The translations under genes were made by a program, and so were the position numbers. Shown piece by piece: positions 18,338 to 28,203 of a stretch of DNA of 64,000 bases. The first letter of the stretch is position 1. Every line of letters begins with the position of its first letter. Where the stretch lies: positions 38,369-102,368 of the forward strand of contig NZ_JAKZAH010000010.1 in the NCBI RefSeq assembly GCF_023156245.1. The letters are read 5' to 3'. The DNA comes from Marinobacter bryozoorum (GTDB taxonomy: Bacteria; Pseudomonadota; Gammaproteobacteria; Pseudomonadales; Oleiphilaceae). A model generated the notes under the pieces. It saw only the letters and a program-made list of their open reading frames with translations. It was not told where the DNA came from and made no database searches.

Positions 18338-18415
18338 GCCGAAGGCCCGGTACTTCCTTCCGAAACGAGAACCTTGTTCTCTGACTGTTTCGGAAGGAGG
18401 TGCCGGGCCTTCGGC
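18338..18415 (+). repeat. Foldback unit 4: 29-bp stem with two G-T pairs
   Basis: Arms 18338-18366 and 18387-18415 pair over 29 positions with only two differences, both compatible with G-U pairing in RNA. The loop GAGAACCTTGTTCTCTGACT is nearly identical to unit 1. A T run just downstream (18424-18429) could let it act as a plus-strand terminator. Confidence 0.92.
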
Positions 18416-18443
18416 TTTCGGGCTTTTTTGCTTGCCTGCTTTT

Positions 18444-19817
18444 TTACATCAGGTTGTAGATGAATACGGCCAGTACGGCGACTGGCGTTACGTAACGCAG
18501 CAGGTTACGCCACAGGTTGAACAGGCCGTCGGACATGGCCATATCGTCCTGCAGGGATTCCTTTGCCACACACCAGCCAACGAACAGCGCGGTCAGCAGA
18601 CCGGACAGCGGCAGCATGATGTTCGCGGTGAAGAAGTCCAGCAGATCCAGGATGCCGGTTTCCGCAAAGCGATCGAACATGCCCAGCAGATAGACATCGG
18701 ACCACACGTTCAGGGACAGGATGGACGCGATGCCCAGCAGCCAGCAGGCAACACCGGCCAGTATGGCCGCACCGGTGCGGGACATGGCGAACTTTTCCTC
18801 GACCCACTCGGTAACCGGCTCAAGCAGGGAGATACCGGAGGTCCACGCGGCGAACAGCAACAGAACGAAGAACGCGGTCGCGAACACCACACCCAGAGGC
18901 ATCTGACCGAAGGCCAGCGGCAGGGTAACGAAGATCAGGCCAGGGCCCTGACCGGCTTCCAGGCCGTTGGCGAATACAAACGGGAAGATCGCCAGGCCCG
19001 CCAGCAGGGCTACCAGGGTATCCATAATGCCCACACCTACGGCGGCGCGGCCGATGGACACGTCCTTACCCAGATAGGAACCGTAGGCCATCATGATGGC
19101 CATACCCAGGCTCATGGTGAAGAATGCCTGGCCCAGGGCCTGCAGGGCCGTATCCCAGGTGACCTTGCTGAAGTCCGGCGTGAACAGGAAGTCCAGGGCC
19201 TGGCCGAAGTGACCGGTGGTGGTGGCATAGGCCACGACCAGCAGCAGCAGGATGAACAGCGCCGGCATCAGGATCTTCGCCGCACGCTCGAGGCCAGACT
19301 TGAGGCCGCGGGAGACCACGAAAATGATCAGGCCCATGAACACTGTGTGCCAGAACAACAGGATGCCCGGGCTCGCCAGCAGGTCACCGAAGATGGCGCC
19401 CACGGCATCGGCATCCTGACCGGCGAAGTCGCCAACAGCAGAGTGCATGACGTAGGAAGCCGACCAGCCTCCGATTACGGAGTAGAAGGACAGAATAATA
19501 AACGCCGCCAGCACACCAATGATGGCGGAGATACGCCAGGCCGGGTTGCTGAGGTTACGCTCGGCTACCAGGCGCATGCTGGCGACCGGATTGCGACGAC
19601 CATTACGGCCTACAAACACTTCCGCCATCATGATGGGGATACCGATGATGGCGATACAGGCGAGGTAGATCAGTACAAAGGCACCGCCGCCGTTTTCCCC
19701 GGTCATGTAGGGGAACTTCCAGATATTGCCCAGGCCTACGGCGGACCCCGCGGCGGCCAGGATGAAGGCCATGCGGGAAGACCAGTTGCCGCGGCTGGCC
19801 AGGTTAGTGTCAGACAT
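18444..19817 (-). CDS. Sodium:neurotransmitter symporter (SNF/NSS) family transporter
   Basis: A 457-residue inner-membrane protein with 11-12 helices. The NSS signature in TM1 (GSAVGLGNIWKFPYMTGENGGGAF) is intact, followed by GIPIMMAEVFVGR. Bacterial relatives such as LeuT and Tyt1 import amino acids with Na+. The ATG at 19817 gives a normal NSS N-terminus (MSDTNLASRGNWSSR); the frame extends 11 codons further upstream without support. It converges on the chemoreceptor across the foldback array. Substrate not assignable. Confidence 0.93.
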   Translation of the reverse strand: MSDTNLASRGNWSSRMAFILAAAGSAVGLGNIWKFPYMTGENGGGAFVLIYLACIAIIGIPIMMAEVFVGRNGRRNPVASMRLVAERNLSNPAWRISAIIGVLAAFIILSFYSVIGGWSASYVMHSAVGDFAGQDADAVGAIFGDLLASPGILLFWHTVFMGLIIFVVSRGLKSGLERAAKILMPALFILLLLVVAYATTTGHFGQALDFLFTPDFSKVTWDTALQALGQAFFTMSLGMAIMMAYGSYLGKDVSIGRAAVGVGIMDTLVALLAGLAIFPFVFANGLEAGQGPGLIFVTLPLAFGQMPLGVVFATAFFVLLLFAAWTSGISLLEPVTEWVEEKFAMSRTGAAILAGVACWLLGIASILSLNVWSDVYLLGMFDRFAETGILDLLDFFTANIMLPLSGLLTALFVGWCVAKESLQDDMAMSDGLFNLWRNLLRYVTPVAVLAVFIYNLM

Positions 19818-20047
19818 AGTGAAACCCTGTCGTCGTTCAGTGGAACGCAAGCGTATGAATAGATTAGTTCACTGGCCGTGGCTTTCCCTGACTATTCCGG
19901 GCATTCCCTGCCTGTTACCAGCAATTGGCGGCTAATTTTGCCAGTCTGGCGCCGTTGATGCCAGCAGGAATGGTGAGATCGTGAGCAATTCCTGGGGAGG
20001 ACAGGCTTGAAGGGCCAGCGAAAGCCGGCCCGTTCACGGGAAAGGGC

Positions 20048-21619
20048 TTACTGGCGGCTGATAAAACGCGACACGAGGTCGTTGAGACCGCGAGCCTGGC
20101 TGCTGATGCCTTCGCTGGCGCTCTTGGCACCCTCGGCCTTTTCAGTCGACGAATCCGCCAGCCCGGCGATTCGGTCCACCTGCTGGTTGATTTCATCCGA
20201 GACCTGGCTCTGCTCCTCGAATGCCGCCGACATGGTCATGAAGCTGTCCGAGATGCCCTCGATGTTCTGCACAATATCCTTGAGCGCCGCTTCGGTTTCC
20301 CGCACCTTGGCCAGGCCCTGATTACCGATTTCCTCGCCCTGACGGGTGGCAGCGACCACCTCGTCCACCTGGGCGCGGAAGTTTTCGATCACCTCGTGGA
20401 TGGACACCGTGGACTGGCGGGTGCGCTGGGCCAGGGACCGTACCTCATCGGCCACCACCGCAAAGCCACGGCCCTGTTCACCGGCCCGGGCAGCCTCGAT
20501 GGCAGCATTCAGGGCCAGCAGGTTGGTCTGCTCGGCAATATCCGAGATCAGCTGCGCCGCATCGCCAATCTTGTCAGTGGACTCGCCCAGCCGACCAACA
20601 GACTCGCCGATGGTGGCGCCCTGGCTCACCAGTTGCTCAATCGCCTGAAGCGCTTCACCACTGAGCGCGCCACCGTTGTGAGCCTGTTCATTGGCCTGGC
20701 GGGCGCCGTCAGCATTGCGATTGACCGTATCCACCACTTCCTGGATGGATGCGCTCATCTCATTCATGGCGGAGGCCACCTGGTCGGTTTCCTGGCGCTG
20801 CTGCTCGATGGCATTGGCACCTTCGGCAATCTGGTTATAGCCTTCACGGGCGGTGCGCATCAGGTCGTCCGCCCGGTCTTCGATACGGGCCAGGGCAGTG
20901 CGTATGCGGGCCTGCTCGCTCATCAACACCATACCCAGTTGGGCGAACTGCCCGCTCTCGTCGGAATAGGTACGGGCCACCAGCGGATCGCGGAACGCGT
21001 CCGGGCGCAGGTCGATCAGTGACCGAAGGCGTGCGTTAACCGACGCCATCTGTATGAAGCCGCCGGCAACAATGCCGCCGACAATCAACGCGACACCGGG
21101 CCAGAACGCACCCCAGCCGAGGGCAACCAGGCTGGTAACCAACGGGATAGCCAGGGGCCAGCCGGCCCGGGCCATGGAACGGATATGGGTGCCGGCGGAC
21201 AAGGGCTGCTTGCCGGCGGAGATCCGGCTGTATAAGCGGGAAGCACGGGCCACCTGCTCCCGGGTGGGCTCTACCCGCACCGACTCGAAACCGGTCATCT
21301 CTCCGTTTTCGAGGATCGGCGTGACATAGGCGCTGACCCAGTAATGGTCACCGTTCTTGCAACGGTTCTTCACCACGCCCATCCACGGCTTGCCGGCACT
21401 GATGGTGTCCCACATGGCCTTGAACACACTCTGGGGCATGTCCGGGTGGCGAATAATGTTATGGGCCTGGCCAATCAGCTCGTCACGGGTAAACCCGCTG
21501 ATCTCCTCAAAGTCATCGTTACAATGCGTAATCACGCCCTTCAGCGTTGTGGTACTGATCAGCCGGCTACCGGGCTTCATCTTTGCTTCGCGCTGGGTGA
21601 CGGGGCCGTTATTTCGCAT
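20048..21619 (-). CDS. PAS-containing chemoreceptor, aerotaxis (Aer) type
   Basis: A 523-residue receptor with an N-terminal cytoplasmic PAS domain (about 18-120, with [33 protein letters not shown], the Aer-type FAD-binding signature), two closely spaced hydrophobic segments near 150-190, and a C-terminal signalling domain with [20 protein letters not shown]. In Aer the PAS-bound FAD senses the redox state of the electron transport chain. Expression is from a sigma-28 promoter 60 bp upstream. No chemotaxis core genes are nearby. Confidence 0.92.
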   Translation of the reverse strand: MRNNGPVTQREAKMKPGSRLISTTTLKGVITHCNDDFEEISGFTRDELIGQAHNIIRHPDMPQSVFKAMWDTISAGKPWMGVVKNRCKNGDHYWVSAYVTPILENGEMTGFESVRVEPTREQVARASRLYSRISAGKQPLSAGTHIRSMARAGWPLAIPLVTSLVALGWGAFWPGVALIVGGIVAGGFIQMASVNARLRSLIDLRPDAFRDPLVARTYSDESGQFAQLGMVLMSEQARIRTALARIEDRADDLMRTAREGYNQIAEGANAIEQQRQETDQVASAMNEMSASIQEVVDTVNRNADGARQANEQAHNGGALSGEALQAIEQLVSQGATIGESVGRLGESTDKIGDAAQLISDIAEQTNLLALNAAIEAARAGEQGRGFAVVADEVRSLAQRTRQSTVSIHEVIENFRAQVDEVVAATRQGEEIGNQGLAKVRETEAALKDIVQNIEGISDSFMTMSAAFEEQSQVSDEINQQVDRIAGLADSSTEKAEGAKSASEGISSQARGLNDLVSRFISRQ

Positions 21620-21678
21620 GGCGGATAAGGTTCCTGACTCGTAGAGGTAACGGAGAAGACCGTTGATGGACTGATTGC

Positions 21679-21705
21679 TTATCGGCTCAGACTTTGTTGA
21701 CTTTA
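21679..21705 (-). promoter_or_regulatory. Sigma-28 (FliA) promoter of the Aer-type receptor
   Basis: On the minus strand the sequence reads TAAAGTCA, an 11-nt spacer, then GCCGATAA, a full match to the sigma-28 consensus. Confidence 0.9.
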
Positions 21706-21792
21706 GTCAACAGAGACGAATATTAACAATTAGAAAGCACACAGAATGTAAGAAAATGTCACTGGAACGCCTGCCTGGCCCCAACCCCCGCG

Positions 21793-22665
21793 TCAAGTCG
21801 CAAGGTTCAGCCTGGCCCGGGGGTGAAAGCGGGCGTTCAGCCAGAGCGAAAGGGCAATGACAGTGCCCCCGATAAACAGCCGCAACAGGTCAGCCTCCCG
21901 GTTCCAGATCAACAGGTTGACCAGCAATCCGGCAGGCACCAGCATATTGTTCATCACCGCCAGGGTGCCGGCATCCACCTGGCAGGCCCCCCGGTTCCAC
22001 AGGTACAGCCCCAGGCCCGACGCAGCTGCGCCGAGCCAGGCAAGCACACCCCACTGCAACCCGGTTGACGGCAGACGGCTGGCGTCACCGAATATGAGGA
22101 AGGACGGCGCGGCAATCACCAGTGCACCGAAGAAGAAATAGCCAAAGGTGCGCCAGGCCGGCACTGGCAGCGGGAAGGCCTGCATCAGGTGCTTGTAGCC
22201 CACCTGGCCGGCGGCGAAGGTAATATTGGCCATCTGCAACAACAGGAACCCGGTCAGGAAATCCTGGCTCAGGCCGTCATACCGGATGATCCCGGCGCCG
22301 ACTGTAGCCACTGCAGCGGCCAGCAGCGCCACCGGCGAGAAACGGCGATAGAGGGCGTCATCGATCAGCGTCACATACAGGGGCGTGAAGACCGTAAACA
22401 ACAGCACCTCGGGCACCGTGAGATACGCAAAGGAGCGGTACAGGCACAGGTAGGTGATACCGAACTGCAGCGCACCGGTGACCATGATGCCCAGCTTCAA
22501 CCGGCCCGGCACACCGGCCCAGCGGGTTAGCGGCAGGAATAACAAAGCCGCCAGCAAGACGCGACTGAGCACGGCAAAGTCACTGTCCACATGACCGGCC
22601 AGGAACTCGCCGATCAGGCTGAAGGAAAAAGCCCAGAGAACCGTTACCAGAACCAGTAGTGCCAT
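21793..22665 (-). CDS. DMT-superfamily (EamA) permease
   Basis: A 290-residue inner-membrane protein with ten predicted helices arranged as two EamA repeats, typical of drug/metabolite exporters such as RhtA and YdcZ relatives. The N-terminus MALLVLVTVLWAFSFSL and the second-half motif WGVLAWLGAAASGLGLYLWNRG are characteristic. The ATG at 22665 with GGTGG upstream is preferred over one 13 codons earlier. Substrate unknown. Confidence 0.88.
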   Translation of the reverse strand: MALLVLVTVLWAFSFSLIGEFLAGHVDSDFAVLSRVLLAALLFLPLTRWAGVPGRLKLGIMVTGALQFGITYLCLYRSFAYLTVPEVLLFTVFTPLYVTLIDDALYRRFSPVALLAAAVATVGAGIIRYDGLSQDFLTGFLLLQMANITFAAGQVGYKHLMQAFPLPVPAWRTFGYFFFGALVIAAPSFLIFGDASRLPSTGLQWGVLAWLGAAASGLGLYLWNRGACQVDAGTLAVMNNMLVPAGLLVNLLIWNREADLLRLFIGGTVIALSLWLNARFHPRARLNLAT

Positions 22666-22745
22666 GAATCCACCCACCCTTTTCGAGGGCGGGCACTGTA
22701 TCATAGCCGGCCAGTGATTTGACCTTATACCCGGGACACCAGCCC

Positions 22746-23297
22746 ATGAACGAACAAGCCGTTATCGAGTCCACCCGCCAATGGGTGGAGAAGGTGGTCA
22801 TCGACCTCAACCTTTGCCCCTTCGCCCGCCGCGAACTGGTCAATGAGCGGATACGTTTCGCCGTAACAGACGCGCAGACCCAGGAAGAGTTACTGCTGGC
22901 ACTGCAGCGGGAACTGATAGAGCTGGCCGATGACGACAGCTTCGAGACCACCCTGTTGATCCACCCCGGGATGCTGAACGACTTCCAGGACTACAACGAT
23001 TTCCTCGATGTGGCAGACGGACTGGTGCAGGTGCTGGACCTGGAAGGGCTACTACAGATCGCCAGTTTTCACCCGCAATATCAGTTTGCCGGTACGGCCG
23101 AGGATGCAGTAGAGAACTACACCAACCGTTCGCCCTGGCCGATGCTGCACCTGCTCCGGGAATCTAGCCTGGAACACGCCATAGCCGGCTATCCGAATAC
23201 AGCCGACATCCCGGAACAAAACATCCAGCGCGTAGAGGGACTTGGCCTCGCGACCATGAAGGCCCTGCTGGCGTCCTGCCAGCAGGGCGATCAGTAG
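22746..23297 (+). CDS. DUF1415 family protein
   Basis: A 183-residue cytosolic protein matching DUF1415 (N-terminal [10 protein letters not shown], then [19 protein letters not shown] and [27 protein letters not shown] region). The function of this family is not established. The ATG at 22746 is preferred to a TTG nine codons upstream, although neither has a good ribosome site. Its 3' end overlaps the convergent napC by 7 bp. Confidence 0.88.
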   Translation: MNEQAVIESTRQWVEKVVIDLNLCPFARRELVNERIRFAVTDAQTQEELLLALQRELIELADDDSFETTLLIHPGMLNDFQDYNDFLDVADGLVQVLDLEGLLQIASFHPQYQFAGTAEDAVENYTNRSPWPMLHLLRESSLEHAIAGYPNTADIPEQNIQRVEGLGLATMKALLASCQQGDQ

Positions 23298-23881
23298 CTG
23301 CCGGCAGCCCCTGACATATCCGGCATCTCGTGTGCGATACCCTTGTGGCAGTCGATACAGGTCTTGTCACCATCCGCCAACGATGTGGAGTGAGCCCGAG
23401 CTGCCCGTTCGTCCTGTACCGTCAGGTCCATGGAGTCGAACTCGTGGCAGTTACGACACTCCAGCGAGTCATTGGCCTTCAGGCGGTGCCATTCGCGCTG
23501 GGCCAGCTCCAGTCGCTTCGCTTCAAACTTCTCCTCGGTATTGATGGTGCCAAATATCCAGCCCCAGACTTCTTTCGAAGCCTCCATCTTGCGGGCAACC
23601 TTGTGGGTCCAGCCGTGGGGCACATGACAGTCCGAGCAGGTCGCCCGTACACCGGAGCGGTTACTCCAGTGAATGGTGCCCTGAAGCTCCTGGTAGACGT
23701 TGGACTCCATCTCGTGGCATCCGATGCAGAACTGCTCGGTATTGGTCACCTCCATGGCGGTATTGAAGCCCCCCCAGAATATAATGCCCGCTATGAATCC
23801 ACCCAGAGTCAGAAAGCCCAGACTGAAATGCACGCTGGGCTTGCGCAGCAAGTTCCAATAGCGTTTCAGCCAGGACTTCAT
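23291..23881 (-). CDS. napC: NapC/NirT-type tetrahaem cytochrome c
   Basis: A 196-residue membrane-anchored cytochrome that takes electrons from quinol and gives them to NapB/NapA in the periplasm. One N-terminal helix (about 18-42) anchors it, and four CxxCH haem motifs sit at residues 52, 82, 142 and 175. It is the last gene of napEFDABC and its start overlaps the napB stop by four bases. Confidence 0.95.
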   Translation of the reverse strand: MKSWLKRYWNLLRKPSVHFSLGFLTLGGFIAGIIFWGGFNTAMEVTNTEQFCIGCHEMESNVYQELQGTIHWSNRSGVRATCSDCHVPHGWTHKVARKMEASKEVWGWIFGTINTEEKFEAKRLELAQREWHRLKANDSLECRNCHEFDSMDLTVQDERAARAHSTSLADGDKTCIDCHKGIAHEMPDMSGAAGSY

Positions 23882-24366
23882 TGGCTATCCTCCCGCATAC
23901 GTCGGATGACTTCGTTCACCGGCAGGAAGTTGTTTTCCACCAATTCATCGGCATCGGTCTGCGGCACATGGCACTGGGTGCAGAAATAGCGCCCCGGGGT
24001 CACATCGGCCCGCACCTGGTTATTGCGGTCCATGAAATGGGTCACACTCACCATGGGAGCACCCGCACCTGGCGCGGCTTCGCGACTATGGCAGTCAAGA
24101 CACTTGTTGAAGCGCCGGTCTACCTGGTAATCGCGGATTACGTGGGGAATCACTGGTGGCTGCTCAGGGTAGTTTCGCACTTCCCGATTTACATCCCGGG
24201 GGTCACCGGCAATGGGCGGGGCAGGCAAGTCCTCATGGAGGGTTCCCCCCTTGCGTAAACCATCAGGCGCCGGCGCTGCCAGGGACTGATCCTGGGCAGA
24301 GGCGCTGGTGACCGACAGGGCTCCGGCCAGGGCGATAGCGGCGATCCGCACAATCAGGGTATTCAT
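23878..24366 (-). CDS. napB: Periplasmic nitrate reductase small subunit, dihaem cytochrome c
   Basis: A 162-residue periplasmic electron-transfer subunit. Signal peptide ends near residue 24 (SASA); haem motifs CLDCH and CTQCH sit at about 89 and 129. It forms the NapAB complex. Of two in-frame ATGs, 24366 is eight bases from a GAGGAG box and is the better start than 24372. Confidence 0.95.
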   Translation of the reverse strand: MNTLIVRIAAIALAGALSVTSASAQDQSLAAPAPDGLRKGGTLHEDLPAPPIAGDPRDVNREVRNYPEQPPVIPHVIRDYQVDRRFNKCLDCHSREAAPGAGAPMVSVTHFMDRNNQVRADVTPGRYFCTQCHVPQTDADELVENNFLPVNEVIRRMREDSQ

Positions 24367-24378
24367 CAGCATTACTCC

Positions 24379-26883
24379 TCAGGCCAGGCGTACCAGTTCC
24401 AGACGGACAGCGCACTTCTTGAAGTCGGTCTGTTTGGAAATCGGGTCGGTCGCGTCCAGGGTCACCTTGTTGATGAGCTTGCCAGCATCGAAGAAAGGCA
24501 CGTACACCATGCCCCGGGGCACACTCACCCGCCCCCGGGTTTCCACCCTCATGCTGACCTCGCCACGGCGGCTGATCACCCGTACCTCGCTGCCCCGGCG
24601 CCAACCGCGTTGCTGCACATCGTCCCGGTGCATATACAGCAAGGCGTCGGGGACGGCCTTGTGCAGTTCACCCACCCGCCGCGTCATGGAGCCCGTGTGC
24701 CAATGCTCCAGCACACGTCCGGTGCATAGCCAGAAGGGGTACTCGTCGTCCGGCGATTCCGCCGGTGGCTCATGGGGTACCGCAAAGATACGCGCACGGT
24801 TGTCCGGCGTGCCGTAGAACTGGAAGCCGGTGCCCTCCGCCACGTAGGGGTCGGAGCCTTCCCGGTAACGCCACAGGGTTTCCTGGCCGTCGACCACAGG
24901 CCAGCGCAGGCCTCGCACCCGATGGTAGGTGTCGAAATCTGCCAGGTCCTTGCCCTTGCCTGCGCCGAAACGGGCATACTCCTCAAACAGGCCCTTTTGC
25001 AGATAGAATCCGAAATCCGCGGATTCATGATTTTCGTAATCGCTGTTAATGTCCTCCACCGGATACTGATCGACGTTGCCATTACGGAACAGGATGTCGA
25101 ACAGGGTCTTGTCCCGGAACTCCGGCGCCCTGGCCAGGTGCTCTTCGGGCCAGACGTCCGCCACGCGGATACGCCGGGACAGCTCCACCGTTTGCCAGAG
25201 GTCCGACCGGGCCTCGCCCGGCGGCGCCACCAACTGGTGCCAGAACTGGGTCCGTCGCTCGGCATTGCCATAGGCGCCCTCTTTCTCGACCCAGCCCGCA
25301 GCCGGCAGGATCAGGTCGGCCGCCTGGGCTGAAACGGTCGGATAGATGTCAGAAACGATCACGAAGGTGTCCGGATTGCGCCAGCCCGGCAGCGTTTCCT
25401 GCATGGTGTTGGGGCCGGCCTGGATATTGTTGGTCACCTGGGTCCAGTAGACCCGCAGTTTGCTGTCCTTGAGCATTCGGCTCTGCAGGACCGCGTGGTA
25501 GCCCGGCTTCCCGGGAATGGTTCCATCCGGCAGCTTCCAGATTTTTTCAGCCTTGGCCCGGTGTTCCGGATTGGTGACAACCATGTCCGCCGGCAGTCGG
25601 TGCGCAAAGGTCCCCACTTCCCGGGCGGTACCACAGGCTGAGGGCTGGCCGGTGAGCGAGAAGGGGCTGTTGCCCGGGGTGGCGATTTTGCCGGTCAGCA
25701 GGTGGATGTTGTAGATCAGGTTGTTCACCCAGACGCCACGGGTGTGCTGATTTACCCCCATGGTCCAGAAAGTGGTCACCCGTTTGTCCGGATCAGCGTA
25801 GATGGCGGCCAGCCGGTTGAGCTTGTCTACCGACACGCCTGACACTTCTGAAGCTCGTTCCGCTGTGTAAGGCTTGACGAACTCGGCGAACGCATCGAAA
25901 TCCATCGACTCCCAGCTGTTGGCATTAGTGGCGTTGGCGGCGTTTTGTTCGCGCGGGTCCTCCGGCCGCAGCCCATAACCGATGTCGGCTGCGCCTTTGA
26001 CAAAGTTGGTGTGCTTGTCCACGAAATCGTGGTTCACCGCATCGTTACTGATGATGTAATTGGCGATGAAATTGAGGATGGCCACATCCGCGTGGGGATG
26101 CATGGTCATGGGCAGGTCGGCGAGGTCATAGCAGCGGTGCTCATAGGTGGAAAGCACGGCCACTTCCGTGTTCGGGTTGGACAGCCGACGGTCGGTTACC
26201 CGGGTCCACAAAATGGGATGCATTTCCGCCATGTTGGAGCCCCAGAGCACAAAGGCGTCTGCACTTTCGATGTCGTCATAGACCCCCATGGGCTCATCCG
26301 CACCGAACGACCGCATGAAGCCGGCCACCGCCGAGGCCATGCAGTGGCGGGCATTGGGGTCGATATTGTTGCTGCGGAACCCTGCCTTGAACAGCTTGCT
26401 CGCGGCGTAGCCTTCCCAGATGGTCCACTGACCGGAGCCGAACATGCCTACACTTTCAGGGCCATAATCCCGGATGGCGCTGGTGAATTTTTCTGCCATG
26501 ACATCCATGGCTTCGTCCCAGCTGACTTCCTCGAATTCGCCTTCCTTGTGGAACTCTCCGTTGCGCTTGCGCAGAAGTGGCCTGGTGAGCCGGTCCTGCC
26601 CGTAGAGGATCTTCGACAGGAAATAGCCCTTTACACAGTTGAGCCCGCGGTTAACCTCTGACTGGCTATCGCCATGGGTGGCAACGATGCGTCCATCCCG
26701 GGTGGCAACCATGACGCTGCAGCCGGTGCCACAGAACCGGCAGGGGGCCTTGCTCCATTTGAGCTCGGTGAGCTCCCGGTTGGTCACCAGGTTGCTGGCT
26801 GCCGCCGGGGCTGACAGTCCGGCGGCGGCCGCAGCAGCCACAGCGGCGTTTGCCTTGGCAAATTCTCGTCGGGTCAGTTTCAT
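24379..26883 (-). CDS. napA: Periplasmic nitrate reductase catalytic subunit
   Basis: The 834-residue molybdopterin enzyme that reduces nitrate to nitrite in the periplasm. A twin-arginine signal (TRREFAK) followed by an alanine-rich segment targets it through Tat. The [4Fe-4S] cysteines are C48, C51, C55 and C83, and the molybdenum ligand is C181 ([10 protein letters not shown]). It sits between napD (its chaperone) and napB. All expected NapA features are intact. Confidence 0.97.
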   Translation of the reverse strand: MKLTRREFAKANAAVAAAAAAGLSAPAAASNLVTNRELTELKWSKAPCRFCGTGCSVMVATRDGRIVATHGDSQSEVNRGLNCVKGYFLSKILYGQDRLTRPLLRKRNGEFHKEGEFEEVSWDEAMDVMAEKFTSAIRDYGPESVGMFGSGQWTIWEGYAASKLFKAGFRSNNIDPNARHCMASAVAGFMRSFGADEPMGVYDDIESADAFVLWGSNMAEMHPILWTRVTDRRLSNPNTEVAVLSTYEHRCYDLADLPMTMHPHADVAILNFIANYIISNDAVNHDFVDKHTNFVKGAADIGYGLRPEDPREQNAANATNANSWESMDFDAFAEFVKPYTAERASEVSGVSVDKLNRLAAIYADPDKRVTTFWTMGVNQHTRGVWVNNLIYNIHLLTGKIATPGNSPFSLTGQPSACGTAREVGTFAHRLPADMVVTNPEHRAKAEKIWKLPDGTIPGKPGYHAVLQSRMLKDSKLRVYWTQVTNNIQAGPNTMQETLPGWRNPDTFVIVSDIYPTVSAQAADLILPAAGWVEKEGAYGNAERRTQFWHQLVAPPGEARSDLWQTVELSRRIRVADVWPEEHLARAPEFRDKTLFDILFRNGNVDQYPVEDINSDYENHESADFGFYLQKGLFEEYARFGAGKGKDLADFDTYHRVRGLRWPVVDGQETLWRYREGSDPYVAEGTGFQFYGTPDNRARIFAVPHEPPAESPDDEYPFWLCTGRVLEHWHTGSMTRRVGELHKAVPDALLYMHRDDVQQRGWRRGSEVRVISRRGEVSMRVETRGRVSVPRGMVYVPFFDAGKLINKVTLDATDPISKQTDFKKCAVRLELVRLA

Positions 26884-26933
26884 GGTGATAATCCTGTTGT
26901 TCTATTGCCCTCATGGGCAGGTTTTTTGACGCT

Positions 26934-27239
26934 TCAGGCGCTCTTTACTTCGGTGATCATCTGCTGGTCCGCCTCACGGGTGTTCATAACCTCGTGGTAG
27001 ACCATTGAACAGCCGTAAACGCCCGGAAGGCTTTCAATGACTTCCATCTGATCGAGGATATAGCCCTGGTGTGGCCCCTCGCAGATCACTATCCTCTTAC
27101 CAGGACCGGCGGGGTCTGCAGGCTGGGGTTCAACCTGCTCGATCCCGTTAAGCGCCAGCTCGAGCGCTTCGTCCTGATCAGGCTGGTAGTGAACAATGAA
27201 ACTGGCAATATGAACTTCAGGCGGGCCCACATCAGTCAT
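26934..27239 (-). CDS. napD: NapD chaperone for NapA export
   Basis: A 101-residue cytoplasmic protein that binds the NapA Tat signal and prevents export before cofactor loading. It has the NapD pattern (VHIASFIVHYQP, then KRIVICEGPHQGYILDQME and SLPGVYGCSMVYHEV). The ATG at 27239 lies inside the last codons of napF (8-bp overlap) with GGAG seven bases upstream; a longer open frame is only the antiphase of napF. Confidence 0.93.
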   Translation of the reverse strand: MTDVGPPEVHIASFIVHYQPDQDEALELALNGIEQVEPQPADPAGPGKRIVICEGPHQGYILDQMEVIESLPGVYGCSMVYHEVMNTREADQQMITEVKSA

Positions 27240-27735
27240 ACCCGATCTCCGTTTCTGCTGTTGGTTTTTGCAGGGCGATTGCGTCCTGTGGACAGATCGC
27301 CGCACAGGCGAAACAGCCGGTGCAGGCTTCTTCTGAAATTTCCGGCACCGGTGGACGCCCAAGCCGGGGCCGGAAACGGATCGCCCGGGGTTCACAGGCA
27401 TCCTGGCAACTCTGGCAATGCACTCCGCTATGGGCCAGGCACTGGCTCTCCACCTGGGCCTTCCACTCAAAAGCCACGGCCGTGAGGTCAAATACCGGTT
27501 CCGGACAGGCCGCAGCACACTCCCCACAGAACGTACAACCCTCACCCCTGAACACGACCTGCGGAAAGCCGCCATCACCAGGCGCCAGCACCTGTTCCGG
27601 ACAGGCTGTGACACAGTCACCGCAGCGGGTACAGGCATCGGTAAAGTCGTCTCCGGTCCACGGCGGCCGGTTGCGACTCGCCACGGCTCGGTTCCGCCCC
27701 AGAAACAGGGCTCGGCGGGATTCAACAACACCCAT
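27232..27735 (-). CDS. napF: Ferredoxin-type protein NapF
   Basis: A 167-residue cytoplasmic iron-sulfur protein thought to assist NapA maturation or redox balance. Four cysteine clusters can be read: CTRCGDCVTACP (35-46), CTFCGECAAACP (67-78), a variant C-x7-CQSCQDAC (99-114) and CTGCFACAAICP (138-149). It lacks a twin-arginine signal. It follows napE and overlaps napD. Confidence 0.93.
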   Translation of the reverse strand: MGVVESRRALFLGRNRAVASRNRPPWTGDDFTDACTRCGDCVTACPEQVLAPGDGGFPQVVFRGEGCTFCGECAAACPEPVFDLTAVAFEWKAQVESQCLAHSGVHCQSCQDACEPRAIRFRPRLGRPPVPEISEEACTGCFACAAICPQDAIALQKPTAETEIGYD

Positions 27736-27787
27736 CAGACCACTCCTCTGACCCAGGCAGGCCAGGCTCTACTGGCCGGAGACCCAT

Positions 27788-27967
27788 TCAGGCCGGTGGC
27801 CCGGGAGGCCCAAGGAAAACCTGGGTCATCCAGATCAGAAAGCCGTAACCACCCACCACGGCAACCGCCAGGATGGGGAACAGGAAAACCACCAGGAAAA
27901 TAAAGAGGCGCAACTCGGAACTTTTGCGGCTGGTCGATTCAGCACCATCTTGATGGGTTTGGGCCAT
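27788..27967 (-). CDS. napE: NapE small membrane protein
   Basis: A 59-residue single-helix inner-membrane protein, missed by length cut-offs. It begins MAQTHQDGAES and carries the NapE signature FLFPILAVAVVGGYGF followed by a GPPGPP tail. An AGGGAG box is seven bases before the ATG. It is the first gene of napEFDABC, 52 bp before napF. Its exact role is not established. Confidence 0.9.
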   Translation of the reverse strand: MAQTHQDGAESTSRKSSELRLFIFLVVFLFPILAVAVVGGYGFLIWMTQVFLGPPGPPA

Positions 27968-28203
27968 AGAAAACTCCCTGAGTACTGTTTTTAATAACCC
28001 TAGAGCATTTAGGGATATTCGCCAATAAGTTCAAGCTATTGCCTGCCAGAGCGAGAATAGCCAGAACCAAAGTAGAACTTCCTGAGGCCGCACTGGCCAG
28101 GCAAGCGTGGTACTGCGCCCAGCAACTGATCCAACGGTGGCCCGTCACCGGGCAGTCTGAAGATTTGAACGCCGAGCCAAATAGGATAACCTGAGGAAAA
28201 TCC
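27968..28203. promoter_or_regulatory. Divergent regulatory region between nap and mod operons
   Basis: This 236-bp gap separates the nitrate reductase operon from the molybdate uptake operon. No open frame is supported. I saw no convincing FNR, NarP or ModE box by eye, although CCCTAGAGCATTTAGGG at 28002-28018 is an imperfect inverted repeat that could be an operator. Confidence 0.4.

Larger units (their letters stand above)
17992..18415. repeat. Array of four long foldback elements (non-coding)
   Basis: Most of the 533-bp gap between the chemoreceptor and the SNF transporter is an array of four hairpins, 64-78 nt each, separated by 33, 41 and 60 nt. All share an inner core: GAAAC, a 20-22 nt loop and GTTTC. 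The loop itself contains a short hairpin (such as GAGAAC-CCT-GTTCTC) plus an unpaired TGACT. The outer arms differ from unit to unit yet pair almost perfectly within each unit. Units 1 and 4 have the core in one orientation, units 2 and 3 in the other. Open frames crossing the array on both strands are by-products of the repeats. Confidence 0.9.

Noticed and set aside
17958..18384. Open frames of 108 and 111 codons across the foldback array
   Set aside because: They repeat the translated hairpin core (such as FETVREQGSRFE), have no ribosome site, and exist only because arms and loops happen to be free of stops.
17992..18415. CRISPR array or integron attC cluster
   Set aside because: No constant direct repeat with unique spacers; orientation alternates; the variable part is the outer arm, and no cas or integrase gene is nearby.
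18432..19862. 476-codon frame on the plus strand
   Set aside because: It is the antisense of the SNF transporter, with low-complexity Gln/Gly/His-rich composition typical of a shadow frame in GC-rich DNA.
27968..28203. Moco riboswitch in the nap-mod gap
   Set aside because: I could not identify the conserved Moco RNA core by eye; a covariance search would be needed.
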